A stretch of DNA of 64,000 nt from Sphaerisporangium album (GTDB lineage Bacteria > Actinomycetota > Actinomycetes > Streptosporangiales > Streptosporangiaceae), in the NCBI RefSeq assembly GCF_003323745.1, contig NZ_QOIL01000006.1, positions 248,001-312,000 of the forward strand, written 5' to 3'. Of the stretch, positions 1-9,155 are shown piece by piece; position 1 is the stretch's first letter, and the number at the start of each line of letters is the position of its first letter. The notes beneath the pieces are model-generated. The model saw nothing but the letters and a program-made list of their open reading frames with translations. It made no database searches and was not told the origin of the DNA. Both the position numbers and the translations under genes were made by a program.

Positions 1-645
1 GCCGGCCGCCAGACGGCGCTGCTGGCCGCGCTGTCCACCGGCGAGCCGCACATGCCGATGCTGTCCGACCGGGCCCTCGCCTTCGTCGAGGATCGGGTGG
101 GGACGGCGTTCGCGCAGGCCACCTCGATGCTGCGCGGCCACAGGTCCGAGCTGCCGCTGAGCGTGCTGCACACCCGGACGGCCCGGGGCATCGCCCGCTC
201 CCCCGTGAACCTGGTCGGCCCCGAGGTGACGCCGGTCTTCCCGTTCCTGCACCCGGAGTTCTTCGACGCGGCGCTGTCGGTGCCGGTGGAGCGCAAGGAG
301 GGGGGCCGGTTCTACCGGGAGATCCTGTGGGCGGCCAACCCGCGCGTGGCGTCACTGCCGTCCACGAACGGAGCGCTGCCGCACCGCCGGGTGCCGCTGC
401 GCTCGGCGGGGCCTGCGGCCCGGGAGTGGAACCACCGGATGCTGCTCAAGGTCGCCGGCGCCGTGCCGAGCCTGATGTCGGCCCCGATGCTGGAGGCGAT
501 CTCCCGGGGGCCGGACGGGCTGACGGCGTTCGGGTCGTGGAACTCGCGATTCTGGCTGCGCAGCCTGGTGCTTTTCGGTTCCTGGCTGACCGACTACGAG
601 GACCTTCTCGGGGACCTCACGCCCCCGTGGGAGACCGCGTCGTGA
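1..645 (+). CDS. Asparagine synthase-like protein, C-terminal part (5' end outside window)
   Basis: The frame is open from base 1 and ends at TGA 643-645, so the N-terminus lies outside the window. The visible ~214 residues contain a segment FPFLHPEFFDAAL followed by YREILW, which resembles the end of the synthetase domain of asparagine synthase B-type proteins. The glutaminase domain and the PPi-loop would lie upstream and cannot be checked. Such proteins activate a carboxylate with ATP; in actinomycetes, stand-alone family members also occur as lasso-peptide macrolactam synthetases or in other natural-product clusters. No precursor peptide or other tailoring gene is visible in the window, so the role stays open. 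Family assignment is moderately sure, function is not. Confidence 0.6.
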   Translation, partial: AGRQTALLAALSTGEPHMPMLSDRALAFVEDRVGTAFAQATSMLRGHRSELPLSVLHTRTARGIARSPVNLVGPEVTPVFPFLHPEFFDAALSVPVERKEGGRFYREILWAANPRVASLPSTNGALPHRRVPLRSAGPAAREWNHRMLLKVAGAVPSLMSAPMLEAISRGPDGLTAFGSWNSRFWLRSLVLFGSWLTDYEDLLGDLTPPWETAS

Positions 646-929
646 AACGTTCCCCCCACCAGGGATCGGCACGGTGCGTGTGCGCGCCTTTACGTGAGCA
701 AACCCCGGACTGTGACCGATTACGCGGTTGCCCTCCGGGAGACGAACGCTGATCGTCTCCGGACGGCCCTTATGGCCTGCTAGTCTTCCGCGAAACAGCG
801 CTGAAACACGATGCCGCGCACCGCGATACCCCCTCGGTGACGGCGTCGGGCGGTAGCCGCAGGGATGACGGCTCCATAGGCGCGTTCCCCCCCGTTTGCA
901 TGCCCTACTCTCCCAATGCGAGCGAACCA
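646..929. other. Intergenic region between the asparagine-synthase-like gene and treS
   Basis: About 280 bases without a convincing gene. Two upstream in-frame starts for treS exist here (GTG 837 and ATG 900), but the peptide they add (Gly/Ser/Pro-rich) shows no family similarity. I see no clear hairpin and no good -35/-10 pair; the treS promoter presumably lies here. Confidence 0.4.
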
Positions 930-2618
<1,689 letters not shown>

Positions 2619-2657
2619 CCGAGCGCTGACGACAGCGCCTGGCGACGTCCCCGTGAG

Positions 2658-2688
2658 CCCGGTGACCCCTCAGCGGGGGGTCACCGGG
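2658..2688. terminator. Bidirectional hairpin between treS and the ABC permease gene
   Basis: Perfect 12-bp stem: CCCGGTGACCCC (2658-2669) pairs with GGGGTCACCGGG (2677-2688) around a 7-base loop. It sits between convergent genes and includes the stop codon of the permease gene in the loop, so it could stop transcription from both sides. There is no T-tract, as is usual in high-GC actinomycetes. Confidence 0.65.
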
Positions 2689-4943
2689 ATGCGGGCGCGG
2701 GCGGCCCTGCGCGCGGGGATGAGCGCCACCAGCAGCGCCGCCCCGACCGCCGTGAGGACCGCGACGAGCAGCGTCGCCGCCCCGGGCGAGCGCCCGATGC
2801 CCGCCCCGATGCCGCTGGCGGCGCCCTGGAGGTCGATCAGCCCGGACGAGACGGCCGCCCCGGCGAGCGCCCCCGCGCCGACGCCGAGCACCACGAGCAG
2901 CCCGGTGCCGGTGACCAGGGTGGCCATGACCTGGCGCGGGGTGAGCCCCATGGCCTTGAGCACGGCGAGGTCGAGGGCGTGGTCGCGCAGCCCGAGCGCG
3001 CTGGCCGTGAGCATGGTGGCCAGCCCGAGCAACGCCAGCACGACCACCAGCAGCACGATGATCACGCGGATCACCGACAGCCTGTCGGCGAGGTTGACGG
3101 CCTGCGTGACCTCCAGCCCCTGGGACTGCAGGCGGGCGCGGACGATCGCCGGGTCGGCCCCCTGCCGGAGCACCACGCCGTAGTACTGCGGCGGCAGCGC
3201 GTCCTTGGGGGCGAGGCTGTCGAGCGCGACGGACAGCACCTCCCCGTCCTGCTCGGGCTCCAGCACGCGCCCGACGATGCGGACGATGAGCGGCGTGCCG
3301 CCGATGGTCAGGCGCGTGCGGTCGCCGATGCGCACGTTCAGCAGGTCGAGCAGGCCCTGCCCCGCGACGGCCTCCCCGCGCTCGCGGAACATGCGGCCCT
3401 CGACGACCGAGAACGGGTAGGGGTCGGCGACGGTGCCGAGCGCCCGGGTGCGCACGGTGCGCGTCTGCCCGGGGACGACGGTGTCGACCTCGGTGCCCGG
3501 GTAGGACGCGACCACGTCGGGGTTGCCGAGCACGAGCCGGTTGGCCGCGTCGGAGGTGAGGTTGCCGGGACGGACGGTCAGCGCGGCCGCCTGGCCGACC
3601 TGCTCGGGATGGCTCCGGAACGCGTCCAGCGTGGCCCAGCAGCCCAGGCCGATGGTGATCATCATCATGGGGATCGCCACGCCGAACGTCGTCAGCAGGG
3701 CCGGCAGCCTGCGCGTGAAGGCGTCACGGGCGCCGAGCACCAGCGCGGGCGGCAGCCGTACGAGCAGCGCGACGCGCGCCATGCGCGACAGGTGGCCGCG
3801 CGGGGGCGCGGACGGAGCGGCGGGGATCGGCGGGGTGCGGCCACCGCGCCAGGCGGGCAGCCAGACGGCCACCAGCACCATCAGCACCGCGCCGCAGGTA
3901 ATGGCGACCAGCGGGGCCGAGGACAGCGGGACGACCACCGTCTCGGCGAGCGTGTACGCCGTGATCAGCCGGCCGCACAGCACGCCGAGCGCGATGCCCA
4001 GCAGGCCCAGCGAGCCGTGCTCGATGACGAGCATGCGCACGACCTGGCGGCGGGTGAAGCCGAGCGACTTCAGCGTCGCGAGGTCGCGCTGCTGAGCCAG
4101 GACGCGGCCGCCCACGGCGTTGGCGATGGCCAGCGCCGCCGCCACCAGCCCGGCCACGCCGAACAGGGCGAGCATCACGCCGAGCAGCCGGTTGTCCAGC
4201 TCCATCGACGCCTGGACCTCCCGCCAGGTGGTGGCCCGCTGCACCTGCCCCGCGAGCGTGGTGATCGTGCGCTGGACGATGAGCGAGGTGGCGTCCGGGT
4301 CGGCCAGCCGCAGTCCGGTGACCGCCTCGCTGCGGCCGAGTGCGGGCTCCACCTGCCGGAGCGTGGCCGACAGCGTCCACGCCAGGCCGGGGGTCCAGTC
4401 GGGGTAGAAGCCCTGGTCGCCGCTCTCGGCGAGGCCCACGACGGTCAGGGCGTGGTCGGCGCCGTTCAGGCCGATGACGGAGAACGAGGCGCCGGGGCGC
4501 AGGCCCGTGGCCTTGGCGAACGAGCGCTCCACGACGACGCCCGCCGGGACGTCCGGGTCGAGCCAGGCGCCCTCGCGGACGATCGGACGCCCGACCGCGG
4601 GGAGCACCGCGGGCATCTCCTGGAGCGCCACCGGGGTCTTCTTGCCGGACTGCACCAGCGTGGCGGGGGCGCTGCGGTACGGGCCCGCGACGTCGGTCAC
4701 GCCGTCCAGGGCCTTCAGCGTCGCCGGGTCGGGGGCGTCCTTGGTGTGGATCCAGACGTGGGCGCCGTTTCCCCGGGTGAACAGGCCGCGCCAGGGATTG
4801 GTGCCGTCCTCCAGGAGGGTGGCGGCGGTGATCAGCGCGCCCAGGATGCCCGCCACCGCCAGCACGGTCAGCACGGCCTGCCCTCGGCGTGCCAGAAGGT
4901 CGGCCCGGATCCACCGCCGCTCCGCCGTGTTAATGGCGCTCAC
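2670..4943 (-). CDS. ABC transporter permease with two FtsX domains (MacB/LolCE type)
   Basis: A 757-residue membrane protein. One transmembrane segment near residues 22-45 is followed by a large extracellular region, a three-helix FtsX block (about 255-375), a second predicted membrane anchor, another extracellular region and a final FtsX block ending near the C-terminus. This duplicated layout is common in actinobacterial MacB-like exporters, which work mechanically with a separate ATPase rather than moving substrate through a classical pore. It lies 66 bases downstream of its ATPase gene and behind a PadR gene, all on the minus strand, so the three form an operon. PadR-linked systems of this sort often respond to toxic small molecules or envelope stress; the substrate cannot be read from sequence. 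Confidence 0.87.
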   Translation of the reverse strand: MSAINTAERRWIRADLLARRGQAVLTVLAVAGILGALITAATLLEDGTNPWRGLFTRGNGAHVWIHTKDAPDPATLKALDGVTDVAGPYRSAPATLVQSGKKTPVALQEMPAVLPAVGRPIVREGAWLDPDVPAGVVVERSFAKATGLRPGASFSVIGLNGADHALTVVGLAESGDQGFYPDWTPGLAWTLSATLRQVEPALGRSEAVTGLRLADPDATSLIVQRTITTLAGQVQRATTWREVQASMELDNRLLGVMLALFGVAGLVAAALAIANAVGGRVLAQQRDLATLKSLGFTRRQVVRMLVIEHGSLGLLGIALGVLCGRLITAYTLAETVVVPLSSAPLVAITCGAVLMVLVAVWLPAWRGGRTPPIPAAPSAPPRGHLSRMARVALLVRLPPALVLGARDAFTRRLPALLTTFGVAIPMMMITIGLGCWATLDAFRSHPEQVGQAAALTVRPGNLTSDAANRLVLGNPDVVASYPGTEVDTVVPGQTRTVRTRALGTVADPYPFSVVEGRMFRERGEAVAGQGLLDLLNVRIGDRTRLTIGGTPLIVRIVGRVLEPEQDGEVLSVALDSLAPKDALPPQYYGVVLRQGADPAIVRARLQSQGLEVTQAVNLADRLSVIRVIIVLLVVVLALLGLATMLTASALGLRDHALDLAVLKAMGLTPRQVMATLVTGTGLLVVLGVGAGALAGAAVSSGLIDLQGAASGIGAGIGRSPGAATLLVAVLTAVGAALLVALIPARRAARARIPVTPR

Positions 4944-5009
4944 TCCGTTCGCGCGGCTTCAGCCGGTGCCGGGCCGCGTGCATCCCCGCCGTGTTCATCC
5001 CCGCCGTGC

Positions 5010-5777
5010 TCATCCCCGGAGCTCCACGACGTCGCCCGCGCCGGGTTTGGTGCGGCGGCGGGGCGGGGCTATGGCGCCGTCGTCGACGATCATGCCGTCC
5101 AGGAGGGTGACCAGGCGGTCGGCGAGGCCCGCGACGCGGGCGTCGTGGGTGACCATGACGATCGTCTGGCCCTGGCGGTGGACCTCGCCGAGCAGGCGGA
5201 GCACGTCCCGGGTGTTGCGGCTGTCGAGGTTGCCCGTGGGCTCGTCGGCGAGCAGGACCTGCGGCTGGTTGGCGAGCGCGCGGGCCAGCGCGACCCGCTG
5301 CTGCTCGCCGCCGGAGAGCTGGGCCGGCGAGGCGTCGGCCTTGTCGGCGAGGCCGAGCTCGCCCAGGAGGTACTCGCGGCGCTCGCGGGCGTGCCGGGGC
5401 GTCGAGCCGCCGAGCAGGGCGGGCAGTTCGACGTTGTCCGCGACCGTCATGTTGGCGACGAGGTTGAAGAACTGGAAGACGAAGCCGATCTTCTGGCGGC
5501 GCAGGATGGCCCAGCCGCTCTCGTTGAGGGTGTCGGCGCGCTTGCCGTCCACCCAGATCTCACCGCTGGTGCGGCCGTCGAGCCCGCCGAGCATGTGGAC
5601 GAGCGTGGACTTTCCGGACCCGGACGGCCCCATGATGGCGACGAACTCGCCGCGGTCCACCCGCAGGTCGACGCCGCGCACGGCGTGCACCGGCAGCCCT
5701 CCGGTCTGGTAGACCTTCACCAGGTTGACGGCCTGGACAGCCGCGGTCGTCGGGCCGGGCTCGTTGGCGGGGCTCAC
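5010..5777 (-). CDS. ABC transporter ATPase, MacB/LolD-like
   Basis: A 255-residue cytoplasmic ATPase that powers the FtsX-type permease encoded just downstream. All motifs are intact: Walker A GPSGSGKST (50-58), Q-loop Gln102, signature LSGGEQQ (154-160), Walker B VLLADEPT (174-181) with the following D-loop GNLDS, and switch His211 in VTHD. The segment FVFQFFNLVANMTV is characteristic of the MacB/LolD family. The gene starts 38 bases after the padR stop and precedes the permease gene, so it is probably cotranscribed and controlled by PadR. Confidence 0.93.
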   Translation of the reverse strand: MSPANEPGPTTAAVQAVNLVKVYQTGGLPVHAVRGVDLRVDRGEFVAIMGPSGSGKSTLVHMLGGLDGRTSGEIWVDGKRADTLNESGWAILRRQKIGFVFQFFNLVANMTVADNVELPALLGGSTPRHARERREYLLGELGLADKADASPAQLSGGEQQRVALARALANQPQVLLADEPTGNLDSRNTRDVLRLLGEVHRQGQTIVMVTHDARVAGLADRLVTLLDGMIVDDGAIAPPRRRTKPGAGDVVELRG

Positions 5778-5815
5778 GGGGCTCGATCACCACTTCTCGT
5801 ACTTTTTCTACCGCA

Positions 5816-6322
5816 TCAGGCCAGCTCTTCCTGGCAGCGTTCCAGCCAGTCGAGGTCCGCCTGAAGATGGAGCATGGCACCTTCGATCAGCAGGTGCGCC
5901 GCGCGGTTGTCCTGGTCGGTCTGCTCGGCGACTTCTACCAGATCGCGCATGATAGCGAGGTAATGACGGCGCTGCCTGTTGATCAGTGCCATGCGGTCGG
6001 CGATGCCGGTCATGGGGGCCAGCACGAGCTTCATGAAGAACTCGTCCCTGACCCGCGGGCCCTCGGACGGCGACTCGGCCCATTCGTCCAGGGCCTCGCG
6101 TCCGGCGGCCGTGCAGTAGTAGACCTTCTTGTTCGGGCGGTTGGACTGCTCGACGTCGACGCCGCGCACCAGGCCGTCCTTCTCCAGGCGGCCGAGCGTG
6201 ACGTAGATCTGCCCGATGTTGGGAGAGGGGTAGGCACTGCCGAATATCTGCTCAAGTGCCTGTTTCAGTTCGTACCCGTGGGCAGGTTCCTTCGCCAGGA
6301 GCGCCAGCAGCGGGAGCCGCAC
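5816..6322 (-). CDS. PadR-family transcriptional regulator
   Basis: A 168-residue protein with an N-terminal winged helix (LLALLAKEPAHGYELKQAL, then the recognition region SPNIGQIYVTLGRLEKDGLV) and a long C-terminal helical dimerisation region, the subfamily-1 length of PadR. It starts at GTG 6322 behind GGGAGGTG. It is first in the padR-ATPase-permease operon. By family habit it represses its own operon and is released by a ligand or stress. It is divergent from a solute-binding protein gene, and the shared intergenic region holds the direct repeats described at 6396-6427. Confidence 0.9.
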   Translation of the reverse strand: MRLPLLALLAKEPAHGYELKQALEQIFGSAYPSPNIGQIYVTLGRLEKDGLVRGVDVEQSNRPNKKVYYCTAAGREALDEWAESPSEGPRVRDEFFMKLVLAPMTGIADRMALINRQRRHYLAIMRDLVEVAEQTDQDNRAAHLLIEGAMLHLQADLDWLERCQEELA

Positions 6323-6372
6323 GCCCCACCTCCCTCGGGCCTCACGTTACCTGAGTGTTACGGGGTTTTCCG

Positions 6373-6427
6373 TTGACGGTCACCTTACCGCTATGCATAA
6401 CATGCATGCATCTACATAACACGCATG
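6373..6427 (+). promoter_or_regulatory. Promoter with direct-repeat operator candidate upstream of solute-binding protein gene
   Basis: A -35-like TTGACG (6373-6378) is followed 17 bases later by CATAAC (6396-6401), a fair housekeeping-type promoter. The -10 lies in an unusually AT-rich patch with a 13-base direct repeat: CATAACATGCATG (6396-6408) and CATAACACGCATG (6415-6427), 12 of 13 matching, period 19 bases. The patch also contains the palindrome ATGCATGCAT. It lies between divergent padR and the binding-protein gene and looks like a regulator site; which protein binds is unknown. Confidence 0.5.
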
Positions 6428-6453
6428 TAACCCAAGCAAAACCCGGAGGACAC

Positions 6454-7713
6454 GTGCGGCCCCTCGCTCCCCTGCTGCTGGCGGCTCTGCTGCTCGGCGG
6501 CTGCGCGGGGCTCGGGGAGCGCGAGGGAGGCCAGGCCGGAAGCGCGGACGGCACGGGCCCCATGACCTTCGCCACCGGGCGGGACACCACCGCCTACCTG
6601 CAGCCCCTGATCGACAAGTGGAACCGCGCCCACCCCAAGGAACCGGTCACGCTGCTGGAGCTCCCGGAGGCCGCCGACGAGCAGCGCGCGCAGATGGTCG
6701 CCAACCTCCAGGCCAGGAGCGACCGCTACGACGTGCTCGGCCTCGACGTCGTCTTGACCGCCGAGTTCGCCGACGCCGGCTGGATCGTCCCGCTCGACGG
6801 CGGGCTGTTCAAGCTGGACCGGTTCCTACCCCCGGTCGTCGACACGGCCATGTACAACGGCAAGCTCTACGCGGTGCCCTACACGAGCAACGCGGGGCTG
6901 CTCTACTACCGCAAGGACATCCTGGACCGCGAGCACCTCAAGCCGCCCAAGACCTGGGCCGAGCTTCGCGACCAGGCCACGCGGCTCGGCAGGAAGTACA
7001 AGCTCGACGGGTACGCCGGCCAGTTCCTGCCCTACGAGGGCCTGACCGTCAACTTCGCCGAGGCCGTGCAGTCGGCGGGCGGGCAGATCCTCAGCCCGGA
7101 CGGCGCCCGGGTGACCATGGACCTCGGCACGGCCACGACCGGGCTGAACTTCCTGGTGGACGGCCTGCGCGAGGGGTGGATCCCTCAGGAGGCCCTGACC
7201 TACAAGGAAGAGGAGTCCCGCCTGGCGTTCCAGGAGGGCAAGCTCCTGTTCGCCCGCAACTGGCCGCACGCCTACGGCCCGGCCACGCGGTCGACGCTGG
7301 CGGGGAAGTTCGCGGTCACGCGGCTGCCCGGCCTGAACGGGCCCGGGTCCAGCTCGCTCGGCGGCAACAACCTCGCCATCAGCGCGTACTCCAAGCACCA
7401 GAAGTCGGCGCTGGAGTTCATCCGGTACTTCACGGGGCTGGAGAACGAGCGCAGCGTGCTCACCGACGGCTCCTTCCCCCCGGTGTGGTCGGAGTTGTAC
7501 GACGACCCCGCCCTGATCAAGCGTTATCCATATCTGCCCGTGCTCAAAGAGAGCATCATGTCAGCGCGGCCGAGACCGGCCAGCTCCAACTACGACCAGG
7601 TCAGCCTGGCGATATCGAGTGCCGTCTCCGACGCGCTCGACCTCAGGAAACCGGGCGACGAGACCGTCGCCGCCCTGAAGCAGGAACTCGGCGAGATCAT
7701 TCGCACCCCATAG
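6454..7713 (+). CDS. Sugar ABC transporter solute-binding lipoprotein (family 1, ThuE/LpqY-like)
   Basis: A 419-residue extracytoplasmic receptor. GTG 6454 is chosen as start because GGAGGA (6445-6450) precedes it and it directly opens a lipoprotein signal: a short leucine-rich core and lipobox LGGC with Cys17. The mature part has the family-1 fold signature (YAVPYTSNAGLLYYRKDIL, PKTWAEL, FQEGKLLFARNWPHAY, GGNNLAIS), the type that binds trehalose, maltose or related oligosaccharides. It is the first of two binding-protein genes ahead of one pair of permease genes. A hairpin at 7714-7732 right behind its stop may make it a separate or partly separate transcript. Substrate is inferred only from family and surrounding trehalose/glycogen genes. 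Confidence 0.85.
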   Translation: MRPLAPLLLAALLLGGCAGLGEREGGQAGSADGTGPMTFATGRDTTAYLQPLIDKWNRAHPKEPVTLLELPEAADEQRAQMVANLQARSDRYDVLGLDVVLTAEFADAGWIVPLDGGLFKLDRFLPPVVDTAMYNGKLYAVPYTSNAGLLYYRKDILDREHLKPPKTWAELRDQATRLGRKYKLDGYAGQFLPYEGLTVNFAEAVQSAGGQILSPDGARVTMDLGTATTGLNFLVDGLREGWIPQEALTYKEEESRLAFQEGKLLFARNWPHAYGPATRSTLAGKFAVTRLPGLNGPGSSSLGGNNLAISAYSKHQKSALEFIRYFTGLENERSVLTDGSFPPVWSELYDDPALIKRYPYLPVLKESIMSARPRPASSNYDQVSLAISSAVSDALDLRKPGDETVAALKQELGEIIRTP

Positions 7714-7732
7714 GCGGGGGCGAACCCCCCGC
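7714..7732 (+). terminator. Hairpin between the two solute-binding protein genes
   Basis: GCGGGGG (7714-7720) pairs with CCCCCGC (7726-7732) around five bases and is followed by GCCTTTC. It starts at the stop codon of the first binding-protein gene. It may terminate, attenuate, or protect the 3' end of that mRNA, which would set different levels for the two receptors. Confidence 0.5.
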
Positions 7733-7812
7733 GCCTTTCATCCCGCATCCCTTTCATCCCCTTCTTGATATTTCATTCGCACATTTCGGGGGCTTCACCA
7801 GGAGGTAGCACC

Positions 7813-9144
7813 ATGCGTGTCAAGACGACTGCGGTGGTGGCCGGGCTCATGCTCGCGGCCGCCGCGTGTGGCGGCCAGTCGAACGACACCGGTTCGTCAC
7901 CGTCGGCCTCCGCCGGCGGCAGCAGCGCGCCGGCGGCGAAACCGCTCGAGGGCACGACCCTCGAGGTCGCGGCCAAGTGGACCGGCGACGAGCAGAAGAA
8001 CTTCCAGAAGGTGCTCGACGCCTTCCAGGAGAAGACCGGCGCCAAGGTCACCTACGCCTCGACCGGCGAGGACACCGGCGCGTACCTCGGCCCGCGCATC
8101 CAGGGCGGCAACCCGCCGGACGTCGCGATCCTGCCGCAGCCGGGCCTCGTCCAGCAGTACGCGGACCAGAACGCGCTCAAGCCGCTGTCGACCGAGGTCC
8201 AGGCGCAGATCGACCAGAACTACACCCCGTACTGGAAGGAGCTCGGCTCGGCCGGCGGCCAGGTGTACGGCGTGCTGGTGAAGGCGGCCCACAAGTCGCT
8301 GATCTGGTACCGCCAGCCCGCGTTCGACGACGCCGGCGCCCAGCCCGCGACCACGTGGGACGACCTGATCGGCAAGACGGCCCAGTCGCTCGCCGACTCC
8401 GGGACCGCCCCGTTCGCCCTCTGCGCCGCCTCGGGCTGGACGCTGACGGACCTGTTCGAGAACGTCTACCTGTCCAGCGCGGGCCCGGAGAACTACGACA
8501 AGCTCTCCAAGCACGAGATCCCGTGGACCGACCCGTCGGTGACCACGGCGCTGGAGAAGATCGCCCAGATCTTCGGCAAGAAGGAGTTCATGGTCGGCGG
8601 GCCCTCGGGCGCCCTGCAGACCGACTTCCCGACGTGCGTCACCCAGGTGTACGGCGACAAGAAGGCCGCCATGGTGATCGAGGCCGACTTCGTCGCCGTC
8701 TCGGCCGTCCAGTCCGGCGCCAAGGTCGGCGAGGACGCCAAGATCATGCCGTTCCCCCCGGCCGGTGACACGCCGCCGGTCGTGCTCGGCGGCGACGTCG
8801 CGGTGGCGATGAAGGACTCCAAGGGCGCGATGGCCCTGCTGGAGTACCTGGCCTCCGCCGAGGGCGGCTCGGTCTGGGCCAAGAGCCCCGGCTACCTCTC
8901 CCCCAACCGCAACGTCTCGCCCGACAACTACCCGGACGCGCTGACCAAGCAGCTCGCGCAGACGATCATCTCCGCGGGTGAGGCGGTCCGGTACGACATG
9001 TCGGACCTGGCGCCCAGCGCCTTCGGCGGCACCGACGGCAAGGGCGAGTGGAAGCACCTCCAGGACTTCCTGCGCGACCCCAAGGACGTCAAGGGCATCC
9101 AGGAGAAGCTCGAGGCCGACGCCGCGAAGGCCTGGAAGAAGTAG
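7813..9144 (+). CDS. Sugar ABC transporter solute-binding lipoprotein (alpha-glucoside type)
   Basis: A 443-residue lipoprotein starting at ATG 7813 behind GGAGGTAG. The signal peptide ends in an alanine-rich lipobox with Cys19, then a Ser/Gly-rich tether and a family-1 binding domain (GGNPPDVAILPQPGLVQQY, ALCAASGWTLTDLFENVYL, APSAFGG near the C-terminus). These features resemble the AglE-like alpha-glucoside receptors. It is followed 11 bases later by the first permease gene, so it is the direct partner of that permease pair. Unlike the binding protein upstream, it keeps the two Cys residues of the AglE-like group in the C-terminal lobe region (ALCAA and PTCVTQVY), which may form a disulfide. 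Confidence 0.88.
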   Translation: MRVKTTAVVAGLMLAAAACGGQSNDTGSSPSASAGGSSAPAAKPLEGTTLEVAAKWTGDEQKNFQKVLDAFQEKTGAKVTYASTGEDTGAYLGPRIQGGNPPDVAILPQPGLVQQYADQNALKPLSTEVQAQIDQNYTPYWKELGSAGGQVYGVLVKAAHKSLIWYRQPAFDDAGAQPATTWDDLIGKTAQSLADSGTAPFALCAASGWTLTDLFENVYLSSAGPENYDKLSKHEIPWTDPSVTTALEKIAQIFGKKEFMVGGPSGALQTDFPTCVTQVYGDKKAAMVIEADFVAVSAVQSGAKVGEDAKIMPFPPAGDTPPVVLGGDVAVAMKDSKGAMALLEYLASAEGGSVWAKSPGYLSPNRNVSPDNYPDALTKQLAQTIISAGEAVRYDMSDLAPSAFGGTDGKGEWKHLQDFLRDPKDVKGIQEKLEADAAKAWKK

Positions 9145-9155
9145 GGACGGCGGCC

